A stretch of DNA of 64,000 nucleotides from Hyphomicrobiaceae bacterium (lineage in GTDB: Bacteria > Pseudomonadota > Alphaproteobacteria > Rhizobiales > Xanthobacteraceae), in the NCBI GenBank assembly GCA_947472885.1, contig CANJBX010000005.1, positions 20,474 to 84,473 on the forward strand. The letters run 5' to 3'. Position numbers and translations under genes: made by a program. Below are positions 16,684-24,201 of the stretch, piece by piece. How positions within the stretch are numbered: the first letter of the stretch is position 1; each line of letters starts with the position of its first letter. The notes under the pieces are model-generated. The model searched no databases, had not been told where the DNA came from, and was given only the letters and a program-made list of their open reading frames with translations.

Positions 16684-17478
16684 ATGGCCTATCTTCAGAT
16701 TGACCACGTCGACAAGACCTTTAGGCGCGGCGCGGTCGAAACCAGCGTACTCAAGGACATTACCCTGATCATCGAGAAGGGGGAATATGTCTCGATCATC
16801 GGCCACTCCGGCTGCGGCAAGTCCACGCTTCTCAACATCGTGGCCGGCCTGACGCCGGCGACCGTCGGCGGCGTCATTCTGCAGAACCGCGAAGTCAATT
16901 CGCCGGGGCCGGATCGCGCCGTCGTGTTCCAGAACCACTCCCTGCTGCCGTGGCTCACGGTCTACGACAACGTGCGGATCGGCGTCGATAAGGTGTTCGG
17001 CCGGACCAAGACCCGCACTGAGCGCAACGCCTGGACGATGCACAATCTCGAACTCGTGCAGATGACCCACGCCAGGGACAAGCGCCCCGGCGAAATCTCC
17101 GGCGGCATGAAGCAGCGCGTCGGCATCGCTCGCGCGCTCGCCATGGAGCCCAAGGTGCTCCTCCTCGACGAACCTTTCGGCGCGCTCGATGCGCTGACCC
17201 GCGCGCACCTGCAGGACTCGGTGATGGCGCTGCACCAGAAACTCAACAACACCGTGATGATGATTACCCACGACGTCGATGAGGCCGTGCTGCTGTCGGA
17301 CCGCATCGTCATGATGACCAACGGCCCGTCGGCGCAGATCGGCGAAATTCTCGACGTGACACTGCCGCGGCCGCGCAAGCGGCTCGAGGTGGCAACCTCT
17401 CCCGCCTACCTCAAGGCGCGCCAGCGCGTGCTGGAGTTCCTCTACGAACGCCACGCCTACATCGAATCGGCGGCGTAA
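16684..17478 (+). CDS. nrtC: Nitrate ABC transporter ATP-binding protein
   Basis: The 264-residue ATPase powers NrtAB uptake. Seen: Walker A GHSGCGKST at 40-48, Q-loop VVFQNHSLLPWLTVYDNV, signature EISGGMKQRVGIARAL, Walker B VLLLDEPFGALD and the switch His in MMITHDVDEAVLLSD. It has NrtD-like length, without the fused binding-protein domain found in cyanobacterial NrtC, so nrtD would be an equally fair symbol. It lies 35 bases before nirA. Confidence 0.94.
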   Translation: MAYLQIDHVDKTFRRGAVETSVLKDITLIIEKGEYVSIIGHSGCGKSTLLNIVAGLTPATVGGVILQNREVNSPGPDRAVVFQNHSLLPWLTVYDNVRIGVDKVFGRTKTRTERNAWTMHNLELVQMTHARDKRPGEISGGMKQRVGIARALAMEPKVLLLDEPFGALDALTRAHLQDSVMALHQKLNNTVMMITHDVDEAVLLSDRIVMMTNGPSAQIGEILDVTLPRPRKRLEVATSPAYLKARQRVLEFLYERHAYIESAA

Positions 17479-17513
17479 CGGGTTTTGCCGTCCTTAATGC
17501 CGATGGATGCAAT

Positions 17514-19286
17514 ATGTCGAACGATTTTACTGCGGAGCAGAAACGGTATCTCGAAGGCTTCATGTTAGGCCTTCAGGTCGCGCGTGTCGGCCGCAAGCCG
17601 GGCGCAGCAGCCATCAGCGGCGGAAATGCAGAGCCGACCGGACCTGAAGCCGCACACCTCAAGGCGCAGCAGGCGACGGTCGCGCGCGGCGGCAAGCTCG
17701 TCGATCAGGAGAAGTGGAAGCGCGGTCTGCCGCATCCGTTCGATGCTTACGGCACGTTGAAAGATCAGGCGGACAAGAACGAACCGCCGAAGCCGATGGA
17801 TAATTTCCGCTGGCGCTATCACGGCCTGTTCTATGTAGCGCCGGCACAGGAGTCCTACATGTGCCGGATGCGGATGCCGAACGGCATGCTCAAGCACTGG
17901 CAGATGGCGGGTCTTGCCGATGTCGCGGAGGATTTCGCCGGCGGCTTCTCCCATGTGACGACGCGCGCCAACCTGCAGATCCGTGAAATCCTGCCCAGGA
18001 ACGCAATCAACGTCCTTGAAGGCATCACGGACCTGGGCCTGACAGCCCGCGGCGCAGGCGCCGACAACATCCGCAACGTCACCGGCAGCTCCACCGCCGG
18101 CATCGACCCGCTGGAATTGCTCGACACGCGGCCTTATGCCCGCGAATGGCACTATCACATTCTCAATGACCGCTCGCTTTACGGGCTGCCGCGCAAATTC
18201 AACGTGGCGTTCGACGGCGCGGGAGCGCTGGCGACGCTGGAAGACACCAACGACATCGGCTTCCAGGCAGTCGATGTGCGCGAAGGCTTCGATGCCGAAC
18301 CCGGCATCTGGTTTCGCCTGACACTTGGCGGCATCACCGGCCACAAGGACTTCGCGCGTGACACCGGCGTGATCGTGAAACTCAACGAGGCGACGAAAGT
18401 CGCCGACGCCGTCGTGCGCGTGTTCATCGACCACGGCAACCGCACCGACCGCAACAAGGCGCGGCTGAAGTATGTCCTCGACGACATGGGATTCGAAAAA
18501 TTCCTGTCGCTGATGGAGGAGAAGCTCGGCGCGCCGCTCACCCGCATCCCGGCGGAAGCCATCAACCCGCGCCCGCAGTTCGACCGCCTCGCGCATATTG
18601 GCGTGCACCGGCAGAAGCAGGAAGGCCTCAACTGGGTCGGTGTCGTGCTGCAGACCGGCAAGCTCACCGTCGAGCAGATGCGTGGCATTGCGAAGATCTC
18701 AGCTGATCTCGGCGACGGCGATATCCGCCTCACGGTCTGGCAGAATCTGCTGATCTCCGGCGTCGCCGACGACAAGGTTGAACTCGCGAAAGCCGCGATC
18801 TCCGCCATCGGCCTGACGACCGATGCCACTACCATCCGCGCTGGCCTTGTTGCCTGCACCGGCAACGCCGGCTGCAAGTTCGCCGCCTCCAACACCAAGC
18901 GCCATGCCGAAGACATCGCACAATGGTGCGAGCAGCGCGTGCAGATCGACACACCGATCAATATTCACCTCACCGGCTGCCACCATTCCTGTGCGCAACA
19001 CTACATCAGCGACATCGGCCTCATCGGCGCGCGCGTCGCGGTGTCCGACGAAGGCGACACGGTCGAGGGCTACCACATCTTCGTTGGTGGCGGCTTTGGA
19101 CCGCAGGCCGGCGTCGGTCAGGAAATCTTCCATGACGTAAAAGCGCCCGATGTGCCACAGACCGTCGAAAGCCTGCTGCGCGCCTATCTTACCCATCGCG
19201 AAGCCGATGAGACATTCCTCGCTTTCAGCCGCCGCACCACGGTCGATGCATTGAAGGCCATGTGCGCCGGGGAGATCGCGGCATGA
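17514..19286 (+). CDS. nirA: Ferredoxin-type assimilatory nitrite reductase (siroheme)
   Basis: Reduces nitrite to ammonium with six electrons. The 590-residue protein has two nitrite/sulfite reductase repeats and the [4Fe-4S]-siroheme ligands Cys448, Cys454, Cys489 and Cys493 (CTGNAGC and GCHHSC). It is the NirA type, not the NADH-dependent NirB, which fits the absence of nirD. Siroheme would come from cysG at the end of the locus. The electron donor is probably the reductase encoded next, which overlaps its stop codon. An extra N-terminal stretch of about 90 residues precedes the first core motif. Confidence 0.92.
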   Translation: MSNDFTAEQKRYLEGFMLGLQVARVGRKPGAAAISGGNAEPTGPEAAHLKAQQATVARGGKLVDQEKWKRGLPHPFDAYGTLKDQADKNEPPKPMDNFRWRYHGLFYVAPAQESYMCRMRMPNGMLKHWQMAGLADVAEDFAGGFSHVTTRANLQIREILPRNAINVLEGITDLGLTARGAGADNIRNVTGSSTAGIDPLELLDTRPYAREWHYHILNDRSLYGLPRKFNVAFDGAGALATLEDTNDIGFQAVDVREGFDAEPGIWFRLTLGGITGHKDFARDTGVIVKLNEATKVADAVVRVFIDHGNRTDRNKARLKYVLDDMGFEKFLSLMEEKLGAPLTRIPAEAINPRPQFDRLAHIGVHRQKQEGLNWVGVVLQTGKLTVEQMRGIAKISADLGDGDIRLTVWQNLLISGVADDKVELAKAAISAIGLTTDATTIRAGLVACTGNAGCKFAASNTKRHAEDIAQWCEQRVQIDTPINIHLTGCHHSCAQHYISDIGLIGARVAVSDEGDTVEGYHIFVGGGFGPQAGVGQEIFHDVKAPDVPQTVESLLRAYLTHREADETFLAFSRRTTVDALKAMCAGEIAA

Positions 19287-20965
19287 ACCAGTCCGTGTTT
19301 CCCCCCGCCATCTCCCTGATCCCGGACACTGCGCCATTCACCGCCGAACAGCGCACCTGGCTCAACGGCTTCCTCGCGGGTCTCGTCTCACTCGATGGCG
19401 CAGGCGTGACCGCGCTGTCGCCGGATCAATCTGCCGCGCTGCTGCCGAACGCACCGTCCGCGCCGAAAGGTCCGCTGGACGATGGCGATGACGGCGAAGC
19501 GCCGTGGCACGACCAGACCATGCCGCTCGACGAGCGCATGAAACTAGCCGCCGGCAGGCCATTGCGCCGGCGAATGATGGCAGCAATGGCGCAACAGGAC
19601 TGCGGACAATGCGGATACAACTGTTCCGACTATTCCGACAAGCTGGTCCTTGGCGAGGAGACGCGGCTGAATCTCTGCGTTCCCGGCGGCAAGGAAACGC
19701 TGCGAATGTTGAAGACGCTGCAGCCCGAGATCGGCAGCTCGCCGGCACCATCTCGGCCTTCGCCAGCGGAAGCAAAAGCGCCGACAACGATGCCGGGTGC
19801 CGGTGCTACGGCTGCACCAATGTCCGGCTCGGTCTCGCCAAGCGCACCAACACCCGGCACTTCGCGCGAAGCTCCGGCTGACGCGATCTTCCGCGCCCGC
19901 ACCAGGCTGACCGGAGAAGGTTCCGAAAAAGACACCTACCATATCGAAATCGACCTCGCCGGCAGCGGCATCGACTATGCCGTCGGCGATGCTTTCGGAC
20001 TTTATCCGCGCAACGATCCGGGTCTGGTTTCAGCCGTCATTTCCGAACTCGGTGCACAACCCGACTTCGAGATCAACGGCCGCACCCTGCGTCAGGTGCT
20101 GACCGACAACGTCTCGCTGTCGCTCGCGCCCGATGTGCTGTTCCAGTTGTTCTCCTACATCACCGGCGGCGACCGCCGGCAGAAGGCCAAGCTGCTGGCC
20201 GACGGCGGCGACCCGGACGGCGACGCCGCGACGCTCGACGTGCTGGCGGCGCTGCAGAAGTTCAGGGGCGTGCGCGTCGATCCCGAAGCCTTCGTGGAAG
20301 CGCTCGATCCGCTCCAGCCGCGCCTCTATTCGATCTCGTCGTCGCTCAAGACCTCGCCGAACGCCGTGACGCTCACGGTCGATACCGTCCGCTATGAAAT
20401 CGAAAGGCGGCAGCGCCTCGGTGTCGCCTCGACCTTCCTCGCCGACCGCATCACCACCGGCGACAAGATCAGGGCCTATGTCCAGAAGGCCGGCCACTTC
20501 AACCTGCCGGAAGATCCGGCGACGCCGATCATCATGATCGGACCCGGCACCGGCGTCGCGCCGTTCCGCGCCTTCCTGCATGACCGCATGGCGTCGGGCG
20601 CAACCGGCAAGAACTGGCTGTTCTACGGCCACCGCCGCCGCGACACCGATTTCTTCTACGAGGACGAGTTCCTCGACATGAAGGCGAAGAACGTGCTGAC
20701 ACGCCTGTCGCTCGCATGGTCGCGCGACACTGCCGAGAAATTCTATGTGCAGGATCGCATGCGGCAGGTCGGCCGCGACGTCTGGGCCTGGCTCTCCGAA
20801 GGCGCGCACATCTATGTCTGCGGCGACGCCAAGCGGATGGCCAAGGACGTTGAGCGTACGCTGGTCGATATTGTTGCGCAGCATGGCGTGCGCACGCTCG
20901 AGGAAGCCGTCGCTTTCGTCGGCGCGCTCAAGAAGCAGCATCGCTATCACCAGGACGTTTACTGA
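19283..20965 (+). CDS. CysJ-like FAD/NADPH reductase with N-terminal Fe-S domain
   Basis: A 560-residue reductase probably feeding electrons to NirA and/or NasA. The C-terminal two thirds match the CysJ/ferredoxin-NADP reductase unit: RLYSISSSL for FAD and IGPGTGVAPFRAFL, YGHRRRDTDFFYEDEF for NADPH. The usual flavodoxin (FMN) domain is absent. In its place is a short Fe-S domain with Cys107, Cys110, Cys114 and Cys132 (CGQCGYNC...LCVPGG), then a Pro/Ala-rich linker of about 50 residues. The ATG at 19283 overlaps the nirA stop. Often labelled sulfite reductase alpha subunit, but this operon argues for nitrate/nitrite reduction. Confidence 0.85.
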   Translation: MNQSVFPPAISLIPDTAPFTAEQRTWLNGFLAGLVSLDGAGVTALSPDQSAALLPNAPSAPKGPLDDGDDGEAPWHDQTMPLDERMKLAAGRPLRRRMMAAMAQQDCGQCGYNCSDYSDKLVLGEETRLNLCVPGGKETLRMLKTLQPEIGSSPAPSRPSPAEAKAPTTMPGAGATAAPMSGSVSPSAPTPGTSREAPADAIFRARTRLTGEGSEKDTYHIEIDLAGSGIDYAVGDAFGLYPRNDPGLVSAVISELGAQPDFEINGRTLRQVLTDNVSLSLAPDVLFQLFSYITGGDRRQKAKLLADGGDPDGDAATLDVLAALQKFRGVRVDPEAFVEALDPLQPRLYSISSSLKTSPNAVTLTVDTVRYEIERRQRLGVASTFLADRITTGDKIRAYVQKAGHFNLPEDPATPIIMIGPGTGVAPFRAFLHDRMASGATGKNWLFYGHRRRDTDFFYEDEFLDMKAKNVLTRLSLAWSRDTAEKFYVQDRMRQVGRDVWAWLSEGAHIYVCGDAKRMAKDVERTLVDIVAQHGVRTLEEAVAFVGALKKQHRYHQDVY

Positions 20966-20971
20966 GCCGCC

Positions 20972-22579
20972 ATGAACGCACCGCTGCACACACCTGCGCC
21001 GGTTCGCACCACCTGCCCCTATTGCAGGGTGGGCTGCGGGCTCAAGGTGCAGCCGGGCGCGGTCGGCAAGACGACGGTCGCCGGCGACGAGGACCATCCG
21101 GCGAATTTCTCACGGCTGTGTTCAAAGGGCGCAGCGCTCGGCGAAACCCTCGGCCTCGATGATCGCCTGCTGTATCCGCTGATGGTCGGCGCGGACGGTG
21201 CGCGTGCGCGCACCACCTGGCCCAGGGCGCTCGATGCGGTCGCCGACGGCTTCAAGCGCATCATCGGCGAGCATGGCCCCAACGCTGTCGCGTTCTATCT
21301 CTCCGGGCAATTGCTGACCGAGGATTACTACGTCCCCAACAAGCTGATGAAGGGCTTTATCGGCTCGGCCAATGTCGATACCAACTCGCGCCTCTGCATG
21401 GCGTCGTCGGTCGTCGGCCACAACCGCGCGTTCGGTTCGGACACGGTCCCCGGCGCGTATGAAGACCTCGACTCCGCGGACCTCATCATCCTGGTCGGCT
21501 CCAACACCGCATGGTGCCATCCGGTTCTCTATCAGCGCATAGTGAAAAACCGCAACGAACGCGGCGCCAAGATCGTCGTCATCGACCCGCGCCGCACCGC
21601 GACCTGCGAAGACGCCGACCTGTTTCTCCCCGTCGCGCCCGGCACCGACACCATTTTATTTTCAGCGCTGCTGGCACACCTCGCCGACACGCTCGCCATC
21701 GACTTCAGATATATCGACAGCCACACGACCGGGTTCGAGAACGCGCTGGCGCGCGCGAGAGAGATCGCGCCGAACATCATCTCCGCCGCCAAGGCATGCG
21801 GCATCGTCGCCGAAGACCTCGCGCGCTTCTGCAACCTGTTCCGCAGGACCGCCAAGGTCGTCACCTGCTACTCGCAGGGCGTCAACCAGTCGGCGCAGGG
21901 CACCGACAAGGTCAACGCCATCATCAACTGCCACCTTGCGACCGGCCGCATCGGCAAGCCGGGCATGGGGCCGTTCTCGCTGACCGGCCAGCCGAACGCC
22001 ATGGGCGGCCGTGAGGTCGGCGGTCTTGCCAATCAGCTCGCTGCCCACATGAAGTTCAACGACGCCGACATCGACCGCGTACAGCGGTTCTGGCACGCGC
22101 CGAACATGGCGAAGCGCGAAGGGCTGAAGGCTGAAGGCTGTCGATATGTTCGACGCCATTGCACGCGGCGAGATCAAGGCGCTGTGGGTAATGGGAACCA
22201 ATCCGGCGATGTCGCTTCCCCGCGCAAGCGCCGTGCGCGAAGCGATGAAGAAACTAGAGTTGTTCGTCGTGTCGGAAAACGTGTTGTCGAACGACACCGT
22301 CAATTCCGGCGCGCATATTCTCCTTCCTGCCGCCGCCTGGGGCGAGAAGAACGGCACCGTCACCAATTCGGAGCGCTGCATCTCGCGCCAGCGTTCGTTC
22401 CTGCCGCTGCCGGGCGAGGCCAAACCCGATTGGTGGGCGGTGGCGCAGGTCGCGCAGCGCATGGGTTTCACAGATGCGTTCGCCTACACCTCGGCGGCGC
22501 AGGTTTTCCGCGAACACGCCGCGTTGTCGGGTTTCGAGAACAACGGCACGCGCGATTTCGACATCGGCGGGCTTGCTGA
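20972..22579 (+). CDS. nasA: NasA N-terminal fragment as read
   Basis: The frame gives 535 residues, of which about the first 387 are true NasA and the rest is out-of-frame. It holds the N-terminal [4Fe-4S] ligands Cys15, Cys18, Cys22 and Cys50, the molybdopterin domain (SRLCMASSVVGHNRAFGSD, with the Mo-ligand Cys) and GPFSLTGQPNAMGGREVGG. The start MNAPLHTPAPVRTTCPYC is seven bases after the preceding stop. Alone it would lack the second pterin-binding domain and be inactive. Confidence 0.7.
   Translation: MNAPLHTPAPVRTTCPYCRVGCGLKVQPGAVGKTTVAGDEDHPANFSRLCSKGAALGETLGLDDRLLYPLMVGADGARARTTWPRALDAVADGFKRIIGEHGPNAVAFYLSGQLLTEDYYVPNKLMKGFIGSANVDTNSRLCMASSVVGHNRAFGSDTVPGAYEDLDSADLIILVGSNTAWCHPVLYQRIVKNRNERGAKIVVIDPRRTATCEDADLFLPVAPGTDTILFSALLAHLADTLAIDFRYIDSHTTGFENALARAREIAPNIISAAKACGIVAEDLARFCNLFRRTAKVVTCYSQGVNQSAQGTDKVNAIINCHLATGRIGKPGMGPFSLTGQPNAMGGREVGGLANQLAAHMKFNDADIDRVQRFWHAPNMAKREGLKAEGCRYVRRHCTRRDQGAVGNGNQSGDVASPRKRRARSDEETRVVRRVGKRVVERHRQFRRAYSPSCRRLGREERHRHQFGALHLAPAFVPAAAGRGQTRLVGGGAGRAAHGFHRCVRLHLGGAGFPRTRRVVGFREQRHARFRHRRAC
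22126..22139 (+). repeat. Tandem 7-bp duplication GAAGGCT x2 breaking nasA
   Basis: GAAGGCT at 22126-22132 and again at 22133-22139. One extra copy shifts the frame by +1. Removing it restores the family sequence. Confidence 0.9.
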
Positions 22580-23801
22580 AATCACCGACCGCGAATTCGA
22601 TGTACTGGCGCCGGTGCAATGGCCGGTTCTTGCTGATCCCTCCCCTGAAAGGGGAGGGTCCGCGCAGAGCGCGGGGGTGGGGTCTTCTTTCGCAACGACG
22701 ACCCCCACCCGCTTGCCTGCGCTCGCTGCGCGAGCTGCGGCAATCGACCTCCCCCTTGCAGGGGGAGGTATGAGCAAAGCCAAACGCTTCTTTGCCGACG
22801 GCAAGTTCTACACGCCCGATGGCAAGGCGCGCTTCATCGCACCGGAAATTCCGCAGCTCGGCGAAAAGCAATCCGAAGCATTCCCGCTGCGGCTCAACAC
22901 CGGCCGCGTCCGTGACCAGTGGCATTCGATGACGCGCACCGGCAAGAGCGTGCGGCTTGCGTCGCATGTCGCCGAGCCTTTTGTCGAAGTGCATCCCGGG
23001 GATGCGCAGGCCGCCGGCATCAGTGACGGCAGCTTTGCAAGGCTCACAACGGCCTATGGCGCGTGCGTACTCAAGGTCATCGTCACCGACGGCCAGCGCC
23101 AGGGTTCGCTGTTTGCGCCGATCCACTGGAGCGATGCGACCGCCTCCTCGGCGCGCATCGGCGCACTGGTGACGCCGCGGACCGACCCGCATTCCGGCCA
23201 GCCGGAAATGAAGGCGACGCCAGCCGCGATCTCGCCGGTTGAATTGCCGGTGCGCGGATTCCTGCGCTCACGGCGCAACATCGCACTGCCGGAAGATACA
23301 TGGTGGGTCCGCATTGCCACCGCACATGGACCGGAACTGCGCATTGCCAGCAAGCGCGATGTCCTGTTCTGGCATGAGTTCGCGCAGCACACGCTTGGGC
23401 AGGACGCGCAGCTGGTCGAAACCATCGACTCCGCGCAGGGTATCTATCGCGCAGCCGCTTTCATCGACGGTGAATTCGATGGTTGCCTGTCGGTCGGCCC
23501 CGGCGACGTTGCGCTGCGCTGGGAAGGACTGTCATCGCTGATCGCCGCCGGCGTACCCGCAGATGGATCGGCAGTCACAGTGTCGTTGAGTACCGCAATC
23601 GAGGACACCAACGACGGCCCGATGGTCTGCGCCTGTGTCGGCGTCGGACTTGAAACCATCCGCACCTGCCTGCGCTCAGGCCATGCCGCGAGCGTCGCCG
23701 ATGTCGGCAAGGCAACCGGCGCCGGCAGCAACTGCGGCTCGTGCCTGCCCGAACTCAAGCGCATCGTGGCGCGGGAAAAACACGCTTCGGCAACCGCGTG
23801 A
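22146..23801 (+). CDS. nasA: NasA C-terminal fragment as read, with BFD-like [2Fe-2S] domain
   Basis: Open for 551 residues from the ATG at 22146. It contains the rest of the molybdopterin region (WVMGTNPAMSLPRASAVRE, SERCISRQRSFLPLPGEAKPDWW), the molybdopterin-dinucleotide domain (LNTGRVRDQWHSMTRTGKS) and a C-terminal BFD-like [2Fe-2S] domain with Cys495, Cys497, Cys530 and Cys533. Between VQWP and RFFADGKF a segment of about 45 residues rich in Ser/Thr/Ala/Pro is encoded by a palindromic repeat (22637-22769). No good ribosome site precedes 22146, so separate translation is doubtful. Confidence 0.7.
   Translation: MFDAIARGEIKALWVMGTNPAMSLPRASAVREAMKKLELFVVSENVLSNDTVNSGAHILLPAAAWGEKNGTVTNSERCISRQRSFLPLPGEAKPDWWAVAQVAQRMGFTDAFAYTSAAQVFREHAALSGFENNGTRDFDIGGLAEITDREFDVLAPVQWPVLADPSPERGGSAQSAGVGSSFATTTPTRLPALAARAAAIDLPLAGGGMSKAKRFFADGKFYTPDGKARFIAPEIPQLGEKQSEAFPLRLNTGRVRDQWHSMTRTGKSVRLASHVAEPFVEVHPGDAQAAGISDGSFARLTTAYGACVLKVIVTDGQRQGSLFAPIHWSDATASSARIGALVTPRTDPHSGQPEMKATPAAISPVELPVRGFLRSRRNIALPEDTWWVRIATAHGPELRIASKRDVLFWHEFAQHTLGQDAQLVETIDSAQGIYRAAAFIDGEFDGCLSVGPGDVALRWEGLSSLIAAGVPADGSAVTVSLSTAIEDTNDGPMVCACVGVGLETIRTCLRSGHAASVADVGKATGAGSNCGSCLPELKRIVAREKHASATA
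22637..22769 (+). repeat. Family B palindromic element inserted in frame inside nasA
   Basis: Left hairpin CCCTCCCCT/AGGGGAGGG (22638-22658), right hairpin CCTCCCCCT/AGGGGGAGG (22748-22768), and a central inverted pair GGGTGGGG (22675-22682) with CCCCACCC to the right. The layout matches the intergenic family B copies, yet here it lies within coding sequence and stays open, adding about 45 residues to NasA. Confidence 0.85.
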
Positions 23802-23984
23802 TGGCCGCCATCGCCCCAGCCGCGGTTTTGGCGCGAACAGGCGTAGCGTCAGGGCGTCGCCAGACAGCACATAATTTATCCTATCGATCTCAGAAGGCCA
23901 GTAATTTTCTTATTTCCATCCGCTCATTGCAGCCCTTTAATAGAATATCCTACTATCTGGTCATTCCCCAGCGGAGCCATGACC

Positions 23985-24104
23985 ATGTCGCCCCAGTTCC
24001 CGGATTCGCCCGTATTCAACCGCCTCGCCACCGGCGCGGTTGTCGCGGCCTTCGTCTTCATCGGCTTGTTGACTGTGGGCATCGTGCCCGGTGGCCTGCG
24101 CTGA
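23985..24104 (+). CDS. Small single-helix membrane protein between nasA and cysG
   Basis: A 39-residue frame, MSPQFPDSPVFNRLATG followed by a hydrophobic helix (about residues 18-36) and a GGLR end. GGAG at 23973-23976 sits eight bases before the ATG at 23985; an ATG at 23979 is too close. Small membrane proteins often lie ahead of cysG in relatives, but I cannot name it. The preceding 170 bases are notably AT-rich and may hold a promoter. Confidence 0.5.
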   Translation: MSPQFPDSPVFNRLATGAVVAAFVFIGLLTVGIVPGGLR

Positions 24105-24201
24105 CGGCACCGCCGATGCCGGGCAGCAACGTCAGCAACGCACTCGCAAAGACTGACGCCGAACCGCCTGTTCCCGGTCACGAGCTAAGGTAAAAGAGTT
24201 C

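Larger units (their letters stand above)
20972..23801 (+). pseudogene. nasA: Assimilatory nitrate reductase, frameshifted by a 7-bp duplication
   Basis: Catalytic molybdoenzyme reducing nitrate to nitrite. Two overlapping reading frames together encode a complete NasA. The first frame is homologous up to REGLKA; the second resumes at VDMFDAIARGEIKALWVMGTNPA. At the junction GAAGGCT occurs twice in tandem (22126-22139). Removing one copy joins the frames exactly as GLKAVDMFDAIARG. No premature stops or other breaks are seen, so the event is recent, or a sequencing error, or a reversible slippage state. The gene is seven bases after the reductase and ends 400 bases before cysG. Confidence 0.88.

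Noticed and set aside
17514..19286. Sulfite reductase hemoprotein (cysI)
   Set aside because: The same cluster ligands occur in CysI, but the operon with nrtABC, nasA and nasTS favours nitrite reductase NirA.
22120..22148. Programmed ribosomal frameshift in nasA
   Set aside because: No slippery heptamer or downstream pseudoknot is evident; a plain 7-bp tandem duplication explains the shift.
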